Shown here: positions 7,498-19,659 of the stretch, piece by piece | Layout: each line of letters opens with the position of its first letter | Numbering within the stretch: position 1 is the first letter of the stretch | NCBI GenBank assembly: GCA_963716235.1 | Contig: CAVQTE010000009.1 | Location: forward strand, 62,001-126,000 | Length of the DNA: 64,000 nt | Direction: 5' to 3' | Source: Sva-07 sp963716235 | GTDB taxonomy: Bacteria; Actinomycetota; Acidimicrobiia; Acidimicrobiales; Ilumatobacteraceae | Program-made: the position numbers and the translations under genes | Notes under the pieces: generated by a model | Seen by the model: the letters and a program-made list of their open reading frames with translations, nothing else | Told to the model about the DNA's origin: nothing | Databases searched by the model: none

Positions 7498-9228
7498 TCA
7501 GATGCGGGCGGGGTCGACCTCGACCCGGACGCGTGAGCCGGTCGGGCGTTCGGCCGCGTTGAGGGCCGTGCCGAGCGTCGCCCAGTCGCCCGCCCGCACG
7601 AGGAAGCGATCGGCGCCGTCGCCCCCGACCTGGACGACGGGCGGGAGCTGGGCGACCACCTCTCCTGCGCCGGCGCCGGAGACCACCGCCAGTGCGCCGA
7701 ATGGCGGCAGACCGAGCAGCTCCCTCTTTGCCCGTTCGTCATCGAGGATCCGCGCCGGATCACCGTGCGCAGCCGCGACGACCACGTCATGGTCGGGCGA
7801 GAAGGTCTGGACGAGCACCTCGGGTGCGATCCGTCCGGCTCGCACGATCAGGGCCAGGGCTTGTTCCGATGCCCGGAATCGGGGTGCCAGCATCTCGGAG
7901 TCGAACTCGAGGAATGCCACCACGTCGGCCGACCTGACGCGATGGAGCACCGCTTCGGTCCCCACATAGATGCCGGCTCGTGCCGGCGGATCGGCATCGG
8001 ATCCCGTGACCGACACGACGGGCCGGGCCGCTGCAGCTTCGAGCTCTTCGCGAAGCCGCGTCACGCCGGGTCGCAGGTTGGCGAACCTGCTCGCGCCGCA
8101 TGCCTGACACACCGGTGGTCGCACCGCCTGACAGCGTCGACACGACAGGCGGCCATCGTCGTCGAGGCCGACCGCGGCATCGCACTGGTCACAGCGGATC
8201 AACGTCCGACACGACCGGCACGCGAGGACCCGGGCACGGCCGGTGATGTTGCTGACGCAGACAACCGTCAGGTCGGGTTCCCGGAGGCGTTCGATGAGAG
8301 GTGAGGTGATGAGCGAACGCTTCCACGGATCTTCGTCGGTGCGGTCGACCACGACGATCCGAGGCCATCCGGCGCGCTCGCGGGTCGCCGGAGGGTGCAC
8401 GACACCGCGGTCACCGGCGTATTCCACGACCGCCGTGAGCGTCGGCGCGGGCGACACGAGCACGTAGGGAACTCCGGCTCGCCGGCACCGCTCGACGACC
8501 ACGTCACGCGCGTGCCAGGTCGGTGTGCGCTCCTCCTGCAGCGCCTCGTCGTGCTCGTCGATGACCACCGCTGCCGCGAGATCCGGACACGGCGCCCAGG
8601 CAGCCGACCGGGACCCGATCACGACGTCGACACCACCGGCCGCATCTGCCCAGTCGTCGGGGACCACGGCAACCGACAGACCGGCTCGACGAAGTCGGAT
8701 TGCCAGCAGCACCACCGTGTCGTGCTCGGGAACGACCACCAGCGTCGGACCACAGCCCACCGCCGCCAGGATCGTCGGTATCACGTCGGCACGCGGGGGC
8801 AGTCGCAGCACTCCCCCGCCGACTCCGAGCAGGTCGCGTGTCGCCGGCGACGCGGGACCGGGCGATGCGCCCGTGCGCCGGTCGGGCGGCAGCGTCACGA
8901 CGGCACGACCGGGCGACGCCGTCACCAGGAACGGCCGGATGCGGCGCGCCGCCCAACGAACCGATGCCCACGCCGCCAGGTCGAACAGGTCCGGCGCCGG
9001 TCCCTGGCCCGTGACCTTCACAATCGGTTTCAGCGAGTCGACCGATCGACCATCGGACGGTGTGTCGTGGATCGCAGCGACCCAACCGCCGATCCGACGG
9101 CCGTGGAGTTCGACCCGCACGAGCGTGCCGACGCCGACGTGTGGCGACAGCTCGTGCGGGATCAGGTAGTCGAACTGCTTGTCGAGCCCGGTGACGTCGG
9201 GCACGACCGTGGCGACACTCGCAGCCAC
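7498..9228 (-). CDS. priA: Primosomal protein N' (PriA), helicase motifs degenerate
   Basis: About 576 aa. PriA restarts stalled replication forks. The N-terminal 3'-end-binding domain is recognisable (VVPDVTGLDKQFDYLIP, VGVGTLVRVELHGRRIGGWV), as is the zinc-binding region with paired cysteines (ACRSC, RCDQC, SCRRC, VCQACG). However, no Walker A GxGKT is present where VTGSGKTE should be, and the DEEH box reads VVIDEHDEA. Actinobacterial PriA proteins are known to lack ATPase motifs, so this is probably structural. The start is unsure: GTG 9228, or an upstream CTG at 9264 overlapping the metK stop. It is the last gene of the long pyr-metK operon. Confidence 0.88.
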   Translation of the reverse strand: MAASVATVVPDVTGLDKQFDYLIPHELSPHVGVGTLVRVELHGRRIGGWVAAIHDTPSDGRSVDSLKPIVKVTGQGPAPDLFDLAAWASVRWAARRIRPFLVTASPGRAVVTLPPDRRTGASPGPASPATRDLLGVGGGVLRLPPRADVIPTILAAVGCGPTLVVVPEHDTVVLLAIRLRRAGLSVAVVPDDWADAAGGVDVVIGSRSAAWAPCPDLAAAVVIDEHDEALQEERTPTWHARDVVVERCRRAGVPYVLVSPAPTLTAVVEYAGDRGVVHPPATRERAGWPRIVVVDRTDEDPWKRSLITSPLIERLREPDLTVVCVSNITGRARVLACRSCRTLIRCDQCDAAVGLDDDGRLSCRRCQAVRPPVCQACGASRFANLRPGVTRLREELEAAAARPVVSVTGSDADPPARAGIYVGTEAVLHRVRSADVVAFLEFDSEMLAPRFRASEQALALIVRAGRIAPEVLVQTFSPDHDVVVAAAHGDPARILDDERAKRELLGLPPFGALAVVSGAGAGEVVAQLPPVVQVGGDGADRFLVRAGDWATLGTALNAAERPTGSRVRVEVDPARI

Positions 9229-9260
9229 CGTGCCGGCGGCGCTGGCGTCACCGGTGTCGT

Positions 9261-10448
9261 TCAGGCGCCGACAGCCGACTTGAAATCGGTGAGACGGTCC
9301 AACTCTTCCCACGGGAAGCCGGTGCGCCCGAAGTGACCGTAGGCCGCCGACCGCTTGTAGATCGGGCGCTTGAGGTCGAGGTCGCGAACGATCGCCGCTG
9401 GGCGCAGGTCGAACGTGGCACGGACGGCCTGCTCGATCACGGCCGGATCGACGTGCGATGTCCCGAAGGTCTCCACCAGGATGCTCACCGGCTGCGCCAT
9501 GCCGATGGCATACGCGAGCTGCACTTCACAACGGTCGGCGGCGCCCGACGCAACCACGTGCTTGGCGACCCAACGGCCTGCGTACGCACCCGACCGGTCG
9601 ACCTTGCTCGGATCCTTGCCCGAGAACGCACCACCACCGTGACGGCCCATACCGCCGTAGGTGTCGACGATGATCTTGCGACCGGTGAGACCAGCATCGG
9701 CGTAGGGGCCGCCGCGTACGAACTGGCCCGTCGGGTTCACGTAGATCTCGTAGTCGTCATCTGCGAAGTGCTCGGGAATCATCGGGCGGATGACCTGGTC
9801 GATGAGATCGGGGCGGATCACCGAATCGCGGTCGACGCCGTCCTGATGCTGCGTGCTGATGAGGACGGCCTTGAGTGCGACGGGCCACCCGTTGTGGTAC
9901 TCGTAGGTGACCTGGGTCTTGCCGTCGGGACGCAGGTACGGGACCTGGCCCGACTTGCGGACCTCGGCGAGGCGCTCGGCGAGGCGATGCGCCGTCCAGA
10001 TCGGCAGTGGCATGAGATCGTCGGTCTCGTTGCAGGCGTATCCGAACATCATGCCCTGGTCGCCCGCGCCCTGCAGGTTGAGCATGTCCTCACCGGAGTG
10101 ACCCGACCGGACCTCTTCGCTGGCATCGACACCCTGGGCGATGTCGGGGCTCTGCTCGTCGATCGAGACGATCACGCCGCAGGTGTTGCCGTCGAAGCCG
10201 TAGAGGGCGTTGTCGTAGCCGATGCCGTTGATGGTCTCGCGGGCGATCTTGGGAATGTCGACGTACGCCGAGGTGGTGATCTCACCGGCAATGACGCACA
10301 GGCCGGTGGTCAGGAGGGTCTCGCAGGCGACACGACCGTCGGGATCCTCAGCGAGGATCGCATCGAGAATCGAGTCGGAGACCTGGTCGGCCATCTTGTC
10401 GGGGTGGCCTTCGGTGACGCTTTCGGAGGTGAACGTGTACGTGCTCAT
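9261..10448 (-). CDS. metK: S-adenosylmethionine synthetase
   Basis: 395 aa. It makes SAM from methionine and ATP. It starts STYTFTSESVTEGHPDK, with the MAT signature GAGDQGMMFGYA, the P-loop-like GGGAFSGKDPSKVDRS, and GRTGFPWE near the C terminus. The length matches the family. The ATG overlaps the coaBC stop as ATGA. Its position after coaBC and before priA is a common actinobacterial order. Confidence 0.96.
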   Translation of the reverse strand: MSTYTFTSESVTEGHPDKMADQVSDSILDAILAEDPDGRVACETLLTTGLCVIAGEITTSAYVDIPKIARETINGIGYDNALYGFDGNTCGVIVSIDEQSPDIAQGVDASEEVRSGHSGEDMLNLQGAGDQGMMFGYACNETDDLMPLPIWTAHRLAERLAEVRKSGQVPYLRPDGKTQVTYEYHNGWPVALKAVLISTQHQDGVDRDSVIRPDLIDQVIRPMIPEHFADDDYEIYVNPTGQFVRGGPYADAGLTGRKIIVDTYGGMGRHGGGAFSGKDPSKVDRSGAYAGRWVAKHVVASGAADRCEVQLAYAIGMAQPVSILVETFGTSHVDPAVIEQAVRATFDLRPAAIVRDLDLKRPIYKRSAAYGHFGRTGFPWEELDRLTDFKSAVGA

Positions 10449-11665
10449 GCAGTGTCCTGTCGATGTGTGGAGCGAATGGAGACGATGATGTCGATGATGG
10501 TGTCGATGACGGCCCGAGCGACATCTCGCTTCGATGCGAGGTCGATCTCGACAGGCTCCGCGTCGGGCCGCAACAGCGTAACCGCGTTTGTGTCGTGTGC
10601 GAAGCCAACCAGTGGGGCACTCACGTCGTTCGCCACGATCAGATCCAGATGTTTCGAGCGCAGCTTCTCGGTGGCATTGGCGAGCAGATCGTCGGTTTCA
10701 GCGGCGAAGCCGACCAGCACCTGGCCGGTGCGCTTGGCGGCTCCGAGCCCGGCGAGGATGTCAGGCGTCGGCTCGAGGATGATTTCCGGGGTGCCGTCGC
10801 GCTTCTTGAGCTTGCCGTCAGCGGCCGCCTTGGGCCGGAAGTCGGCAACTGCAGCACTCATCACGATCACATCGTGATCGGCCGCAGCCGCCACCATGGC
10901 TCGCTCCATCTCGTCGGCAGTCTCGACAGCCACCACCTCGACGCCGGCGGGTACGGCGAGCGACACCGTCGACACCAGCGTGACCCGTGCGCCCCGACTC
11001 GCAGCTTCGGCAGCGACGGCGTAGCCCTGCTTGCCAGAACTGCGATTGGCGATCACCCGGACGGCATCGATCGGTTCACGGGTGCCGCCGGCAGACACCA
11101 CCACAGCGACTCCCTCGAGATCGCGCGGTCCCAGGACACGCTCGACGACGGCCACGATCGATGCGACATCAGCGAGACGGCCGGTGCCGATGTCGCCGCC
11201 GGCCAACCGACCCGACTCGGGCTCGACGATGTGGACGCCACGATTTCGCAGGACGGCCACGTTCTCGACCACGCTGGGGTGCTCCCACATCTCGGTGTGC
11301 ATCGCCGGGCACACGACGACGGGCGCCCGGGTGGCGATCAGCGTGTTCGTGAGCAGGTCGGTCGACAAGCCCATGCGGTAGGCGGCGATCAGGCGGGCCG
11401 TGGCCGGCGCGACGAGGATCAGGTCGGCCCCCTGGCCGATCCGGGTGTGAGGGATCGGCGTGGTCGGGTTGTCCCACAGCTCGGTCTGCACGGGCTCGGA
11501 AGCGAGCGCGCTCAGCGTGGTCCGCCCGATGAAGTGCTCGGCACCGGCGGTCATGATCGGCACCACGTGGGCCCCTGCATCAACGAGGCGGCGACAGACC
11601 TCGATCGCCTTGTACGCGGCGATCCCGCCGGTCACCCCCAGAACGATCCGCTTGCCTTCGAGCAT
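10445..11665 (-). CDS. coaBC: Bifunctional phosphopantothenoylcysteine decarboxylase/synthase
   Basis: 406 aa, coenzyme A synthesis. The N-terminal CoaC flavoprotein part (to about residue 180) has VTGGIAAYK, the catalytic-region VCPAMHTEMWEHP (PxMNxxMW-like motif, His replacing Asn) and ESGRLAGGDIGTGR. The C-terminal CoaB part starts near residue 187 with VVVSAGGTREPIDAVRVIANRSSGKQG and includes the KKRDG lysines. The gap to rpoZ (11666-11732) contains a tandem AGTGACTGCG repeat and no other visible feature. Confidence 0.94.
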   Translation of the reverse strand: MLEGKRIVLGVTGGIAAYKAIEVCRRLVDAGAHVVPIMTAGAEHFIGRTTLSALASEPVQTELWDNPTTPIPHTRIGQGADLILVAPATARLIAAYRMGLSTDLLTNTLIATRAPVVVCPAMHTEMWEHPSVVENVAVLRNRGVHIVEPESGRLAGGDIGTGRLADVASIVAVVERVLGPRDLEGVAVVVSAGGTREPIDAVRVIANRSSGKQGYAVAAEAASRGARVTLVSTVSLAVPAGVEVVAVETADEMERAMVAAAADHDVIVMSAAVADFRPKAAADGKLKKRDGTPEIILEPTPDILAGLGAAKRTGQVLVGFAAETDDLLANATEKLRSKHLDLIVANDVSAPLVGFAHDTNAVTLLRPDAEPVEIDLASKRDVARAVIDTIIDIIVSIRSTHRQDTA

Positions 11666-11732
11666 CGGTTCCCCTCTCGAGTGACTGCGAGTGACTGCGG
11701 GTGCGACGGGATGCGGGTGCGGGTGCCGTTTG

Positions 11733-12086
11733 TCAGGCGTCGGTGGACTCGGCAGCGGCAGCGGCGTCGGCGATTGCCTGTGCTTCTGCCTCGGCGTCGA
11801 ACTCTTCGTCGACCTCGTCGTCGACGGTGACGACTTCTTCGGGCGCGGGCGTCCAGATGATCTTGTGTTCGGAGATCTCTTCGAAAGCGATCGACAACGG
11901 CTTGCGGGCGACCGACGAGACCTGCGGCGGAATCATGTGGCCGAGACCGTCGCCGAGTTGATTGAAGTACGAGTTGATGTTGCGCGCCCGGCGCGCTGCC
12001 AGCGTGACCAGCGTGAACTTCGAGTCGACCGTACCGAGAAGACTCTCGATGGGAGGGTTGATCATCGTGTCGTGGTCGAGCGCCAT
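11733..12086 (-). CDS. rpoZ: DNA-directed RNA polymerase omega subunit
   Basis: 117 aa. Omega helps assemble the beta' subunit. The conserved core is NPPIESLLGTVDSKFTLVTLAARRARNIN and later KPLSIAFEEISEHKI. The C terminus is an acidic, Ala-rich tail (EEVDEEFDAEAEAQAIADAAAA). The ATG at 12086 has TATGAT nine bases upstream, so this gene probably has its own near-leaderless promoter inside the operon. An internal Met at residue 8 is an alternative start. It lies between gmk and coaBC, the usual gmk-rpoZ-coaBC order. Confidence 0.93.
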   Translation of the reverse strand: MALDHDTMINPPIESLLGTVDSKFTLVTLAARRARNINSYFNQLGDGLGHMIPPQVSSVARKPLSIAFEEISEHKIIWTPAPEEVVTVDDEVDEEFDAEAEAQAIADAAAAAESTDA

Positions 12087-12095
12087 AGGCCGACG

Positions 12096-12101
12096 ATCAT
12101 A
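12096..12101 (-). promoter_or_regulatory. -10 element TATGAT upstream of rpoZ
   Basis: TATGAT matches the sigma-70 -10 consensus in five of six positions (TATAAT). It lies nine bases upstream of the rpoZ ATG in the short gmk-rpoZ gap. No clear -35 hexamer is visible at 16-18 bases upstream. Confidence 0.45.
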
Positions 12102-12109
12102 TCGCCTGG

Positions 12110-12646
12110 TCAGGTGCGTCGTGCGGCCTCGATGATGTGCAACATCTCGGCGATCGTCGCATCGAGGTCGTCGTTGACGACGATGTGGTCGGCCAGGTCA
12201 CGCCCGATCGGCTCTTCGATCTCGGCCTTCTTCAGCCGCGCGAGCACCTTGTCGCCGGGGTCACCACGCCCTCGCAGACGGCGCTCCTGCTCTTCTCGCG
12301 ACGGCGGGACGACGAACAGCAGCAACGCGTCGGGATACAGGCGCTTCACCTGTTGTGCGCCGTCGACCTCGATTTCCAGCACGATGTCCTGATCGCTGTC
12401 GGGCGATGGTGTGGGGCTGCCGTAGTAGTTGCCGAGGAACTCGGTCCACTCCAGGAAACCGCCCTCGGCGATGCGCTGCTCGAACTTCGCCGTGTCCGTG
12501 AACACATAGGCATCGTCGGATTCGGCGGGACGACGCTCACGGGTCGTCCACGACCTACTCAGCCACAGCCGAGGGTCCCGACGCACCAGCGCGTCGACGA
12601 TGGTTCCCTTGCCGACCCCACCAGGGCCGGAGACGACGACGATCAC
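12110..12646 (-). CDS. gmk: Guanylate kinase
   Basis: 178 aa. It phosphorylates GMP to GDP. The P-loop is VVVSGPGGVGKGTIVDAL at residues 3-20. GMP-binding motifs SRSWTTRERRPAESDD, GGFLEWTEFLGNYYG and VLEIEVDGAQQVK follow. The ATP lid RRLRGRGD is near residue 130. GTG 12646 places the P-loop at the very N terminus, slightly shorter than some family members. It is followed by rpoZ and preceded by mihF, the classic actinobacterial mihF-gmk-rpoZ set. Confidence 0.95.
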   Translation of the reverse strand: MIVVVSGPGGVGKGTIVDALVRRDPRLWLSRSWTTRERRPAESDDAYVFTDTAKFEQRIAEGGFLEWTEFLGNYYGSPTPSPDSDQDIVLEIEVDGAQQVKRLYPDALLLFVVPPSREEQERRLRGRGDPGDKVLARLKKAEIEEPIGRDLADHIVVNDDLDATIAEMLHIIEAARRT

Positions 12647-12667
12647 CCGCTGGTCAACTGTTCCGGC

Positions 12668-12979
12668 TCAACTCGCGAGCAGCTCCAGCAGCTTCGCCCT
12701 CTGCTGGGTGCCGAGCCCCTGGACGCGTCGATTGTCGGCGATCTCGACGTCTTCCATGATCTTGCGGGCCTTGACCTTGCCGACGCCGGGCAGCGACTCG
12801 AGCAGGGAGACGACCTTGAGTTTGCCGACGTTGACGTCGTCGGAGGCCAACGCGTCGGCCAGCGTCATCGAGCCCATCTTGAGGCGGGCCTTGATCTCGG
12901 CGCGTGCGGTGCGGGCCTCTGCAGCCTTTGCCAGCGCCGCCGTTCGTTGTTCGGGGGTCAACTGTGGGGGTGTTGCCAT
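12668..12979 (-). CDS. mihF: Mycobacterial-type integration host factor (mIHF)
   Basis: 103 aa, a nucleoid-associated protein restricted to Actinomycetota. The sequence shows LTPEQRTAALAKAAEARTARAEIKARLK, then LLESLPGVGKVKARKIMEDVEIA, a helix-hairpin-like DNA-binding segment, and RVQGLGTQQRAKLLELL. ATG 12979 is supported by the family start (MATPPQLTPEQR) and a -10-like TAGCTT seven bases upstream. The short gap to pyrD and this internal promoter suggest expression independent of pyrimidine control. Confidence 0.95.
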   Translation of the reverse strand: MATPPQLTPEQRTAALAKAAEARTARAEIKARLKMGSMTLADALASDDVNVGKLKVVSLLESLPGVGKVKARKIMEDVEIADNRRVQGLGTQQRAKLLELLAS

Positions 12980-12984
12980 GAAGG

Positions 12985-13889
12985 TCAAGCTATCGCAGTG
13001 ATCTCGGCAAGGCTGGTCAATCCCCTGCTCACGGCCCATGCGACCAGCTCTTCCTGCACCCGCTGGGTCGCCCGGGGATCGGCGAACGACGCGGTGCCGA
13101 CCTGCACGGCCGAGGCGCCGGCCAGCATCAACTCCACGGCGTCCCACCCGGACGCCACACCACCGACTCCGACAATCGGAACATCGGGGAGTGCCTGGTG
13201 CACGTCGTGCACGGCTCGAACAGCCACCGGATGGACGGCGCGCCCCGAAAGCCCACCGCCGCCGGCACCCAACGTCGGCGACAACGTCTCGGGGTCGTAG
13301 GCGAGCCCCAACAGGGTGTTGATGCAGGTGACTGCCTCGGCGCCTGCACCGACCACCGATTCGGCGACCTGGATGATCCGATCGGTGTTGGCACTGAGCT
13401 TGGCCCAGCGGGGCCGCCCGCATCCCGCGGTCGCAGCCATCACCTCGCCCGACAGGGTGGCGTCGTGCGCGAAGATCGAACCGCGCCCTTCCAGGTTCGG
13501 GCACGAGAGGTTCACTTCGACTGCCACCACGCCCGCTGGTGCGGCGGCGAGCATTTCTGCGGCCTGCGCGTAGTCCTCGACCGATCGACCCCAGATACTG
13601 GCCACCACGGTTGCCCCCGTCGCGAGCAGGTCGTCGAGGACGTGATCGAGCCAGTACCGCACTCCGGGGCCCTGGAGGCCGACGGCGTTCATCATGCCCT
13701 GAGGCGTCGGGTGGAGCCGTGGTGGAGGGTTGCCGGCCCATTCATACGGAGCCAGCGACTTGGTGACGACCGCGCCGAGCGCGGCGAAGTCGAGGTACTC
13801 GCGGAACTCCGTGCCGTAGCCGACGGTGCCCGACGCCGTCATCACCGGCGTCGACAGCTCGACCGAGCCCACCCGGGCCCGCGTGTCGA

Positions 13890-13893
<4 letters not shown>
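12985..13893 (-). CDS. pyrD: Dihydroorotate dehydrogenase, class 1
   Basis: 302 aa. It oxidises dihydroorotate to orotate with FMN. Features are STPVMTASGTVGYG (FMN-site start), PPRLHPTPQGMMNAVGLQGPG, VEVNLSCPN with the class 1 catalytic Cys, AKLSANTDRI, and the phosphate-binding GVGGVASGWDAVELMLAGASAVQVGTA. The cytosolic class 1B type is likely because the catalytic base is Cys and there is no membrane anchor, yet no pyrK subunit is adjacent. GTG 13893 overlaps the carB stop as GTGA. Confidence 0.93.
12987..12992 (-). promoter_or_regulatory. -10-like element TAGCTT, leaderless start of mihF
   Basis: TAGCTT overlaps the last codons and stop of pyrD and ends seven bases before the mihF ATG. 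This would give mihF a private leaderless transcript within the pyr operon. Confidence 0.5.
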
Positions 13894-17228
<3,335 letters not shown>

Positions 17229-17229
<1 letters not shown>

Positions 17230-18323
17230 CAGCGGCTCCCCGTCGTGGCTCGCATCATGTCGGCGAACTGGTCGAACAGATACTGCGAGTCGTGCGGACC
17301 GGGGTTGGCCTCGGGATGGTGCTGCACGCTGAAAGCGAGCTCCCCGTCGACCTGAAGTCCCTCGCAGACACCATCGTTGAGGTTGACGTGGGTCATGGTG
17401 GCCTTGCCCGCCAGTGAGTCCGGGTCGACGGCGAAGTTGTGGTTCTGGCTGGTGATCTCGATGCGCCCGGACGCGAGATTCTTCACCGGATGGTTGCCCC
17501 CGTGGTGCCCGAACGGGAGCTTCACGGTCCCGGCGCCGATCGCCCGACCCAGGAGTTGGTGGCCGAGGCAGATGCCGAAGATCGCGACGTTGCCGATGAG
17601 GCCGCCGATGGTGTCGACGGCGTACGGCACCATCGCCGGGTCGCCCGGTCCGTTGCTCAGGAACACGCCGTTGGGCCGGCGAGCGAGGATGTCGGCGGCG
17701 CTGGCGGACGCAGGTACCACTTCGACGGTGCCGAAACGCGACAGATGGACGGCGATGTTGCGCTTCATGCCGTAGTCGATCGCGACGATGCGCGTGGCGT
17801 TGTCGGGATCGAGCGCTTCGACGGTGTATCCCGCATCGACGGTCACCTCGCTGACCAGGTCGATGCCGTCGGTTCCCGGTTCGGCGGCGGCTGCCGCAGC
17901 GAGGTCGGCCTGCGGGATCGATCCGAATGCTGCTGGCATCGAGCCGGTGTCACGCAGGATCCGGGTGAGTCGCCGTGTGTCGATCCCGGCGATGCCGGGC
18001 ACACCGTGCTGACGAAGCATGGCGTCGAGGCCGGACTCGGCCCGATGGTTGCTGTGGCGTCGTGCGAGTGCTCGCACGACGATGCCGCGACAGAACGTGC
18101 CGCGTGATTCGAAGTCGGCGGCGTTCGTGCCGTAGTTGCCGATGTGCGGAGTGGTGAAGGTGATGATCTGGCCCGCGTAACTCGGATCGGTGATGACCTC
18201 CTGGTAGCCGCTCAGGACCGTGTTGAACACGACTTCGCCCGTCGCTACCGGCCGCTCGGCCCCGAACAGCTCCCCTTCGAAGATGCTGCCGTCGGCGAGC
18301 ACCAGTGCGCCGTCACGAATCAC
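17229..18323 (-). CDS. carA: Carbamoyl-phosphate synthase small (glutaminase) subunit
   Basis: 364 aa. It hydrolyses glutamine and feeds ammonia to CarB. The N-terminal domain has ALVLADGSIFEGELFG and GEVVFNTVLSGYQEVITDPSYAGQ. The class I glutaminase domain has the nucleophile Cys in IFGICLGHQLLGRA and His-Glu in FSVQHHPEANPGP. GTG 18323 is preferred because GGAG lies seven bases upstream, whereas ATG 18356 adds eleven non-conserved residues and has no clear ribosome binding site. This start leaves a 52-base gap to pyrC. Confidence 0.93.
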
Positions 18324-18375
18324 GTCGATACTCCAAGCGTTCGCATATCCATCCATTCTAATGCATGTTCATTCA

Positions 18376-19659
18376 TCATCGGGTAGCCGATCCATCGACG
18401 ACGACCGCTCGTCCGGCGAGGATCGTGTGGACCACGCGGCCGCGCAGCGCCACACCCACGTACGGCGTGTTGCGGCTCTTGCTCGCCAACCTGGCCGGGA
18501 CCACCTCCCACTCGACATCGGGATCGAACACCGTCAGGTTCGCCGGCTCGCCGATGGCGATCGGGCGACCGTGACGATCGTCGACGCCGGCGATCGCCGC
18601 CGGCTTCCACGACAGTGCGGCAATCACATCCGCCAGCGGCATCTCGAGGTGAGCGAGCGAAACACCCAGGGCCGTCTCCAGGCCGAGCATCCCGGGCGGC
18701 GCCTGGTCGAGCGGCTGCTCCTTGGTCTCGGGAGCGTGCGGCGCATGGTCGGTGGCGATCGCGTCGATCGTGCCGTCGGCCAGCCCGGCGCGGATGGCCG
18801 CGATGTCATCGGCCGTACGCAGCGGCGGGTTCACCTTGTAGAGCGAGTCGTACGAGGCCAGCCGTTCGTCGGTGAGGCTGAAGTGGTGGGGCGTCGCCTC
18901 GGCCGTGATCGGCAATCCGTCGGCCTTGGCCCGGCGTACCAGTTCGACGCTCTTGGCAGTCGACAGGTGCAAGAAGTGCATCGGCACACCGGTGAGTCGC
19001 ACCAGTTCGATGTCACGGTGCAGCATCAGTTCCTCGGCGATCGACGGCCATCCCGGCAGGCCGAGGCGGCTGCAGCAGTCGCCCTCGTGCATCACCGCGC
19101 CCGCCGTGAGGCGCTCGACCTCACAGTGCTGTGCCAGCGTGATGTCGAGCCCATCGGCGTACTCGAGAGCGCGACGCATGAGCAGCGGATCCTGCACACC
19201 GTTGCCGTCGTCGGTGAACAGCTTCACGCCGGCCCCGGCGAGCTCGGCGAACGGGGTGAGGGTCTCCCCCGCCCGACCGACGGTGATCGATCCGGACGGC
19301 AACACCTCGCACAACCCGGCGCGTTCGCCCTGACGGCGAACGAAGTCGACAACCTCGACGCAGTCCTGGGTCGGATCGGTGTTGGGCATCGCCACGATGG
19401 CAGTGAATCCGCCGAGCGCCGCCGCTCGACTACCGGTCTCGATGGTCTCGGCCTCCTCACGACCCGGCTCACGCAGGTGCACGTGCAGGTCGACGAATCC
19501 CGGACTGACCACGAGGCCGCCGGCGTCGATCACCTGATCGTCGAGACCTGGTGCGATTGCTTCGCCGACGTCGGAGATCGAACCGTCGGTGATCCTGACA
19601 TCGCCCGTTCGGTCGCCGGTGGCGTCGATGATCCGGGCGCCGGTGATCAGGAGTGTCAT
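18376..19659 (-). CDS. pyrC: Dihydroorotase
   Basis: 427 aa, third step of pyrimidine synthesis. It is the class I (multifunctional-type) dihydroorotase with the metal motif GFVDLHVHLREPG, MPNTDPTQD, the flexible-loop region, HFLHLSTAKSVELV and the catalytic Asp in IATDHAPHAPETKEQP. The ATG overlaps the pyrB stop by four bases (ATGA), the standard pyrB-pyrC coupling. Confidence 0.95.
   Translation of the reverse strand: MTLLITGARIIDATGDRTGDVRITDGSISDVGEAIAPGLDDQVIDAGGLVVSPGFVDLHVHLREPGREEAETIETGSRAAALGGFTAIVAMPNTDPTQDCVEVVDFVRRQGERAGLCEVLPSGSITVGRAGETLTPFAELAGAGVKLFTDDGNGVQDPLLMRRALEYADGLDITLAQHCEVERLTAGAVMHEGDCCSRLGLPGWPSIAEELMLHRDIELVRLTGVPMHFLHLSTAKSVELVRRAKADGLPITAEATPHHFSLTDERLASYDSLYKVNPPLRTADDIAAIRAGLADGTIDAIATDHAPHAPETKEQPLDQAPPGMLGLETALGVSLAHLEMPLADVIAALSWKPAAIAGVDDRHGRPIAIGEPANLTVFDPDVEWEVVPARLASKSRNTPYVGVALRGRVVHTILAGRAVVVDGSATR

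Noticed and set aside
9333..10877. A 514-codon open frame on the plus strand
   Set aside because: It is antisense to metK and the end of coaBC, which are unmistakable. No family resemblance and no start signals.
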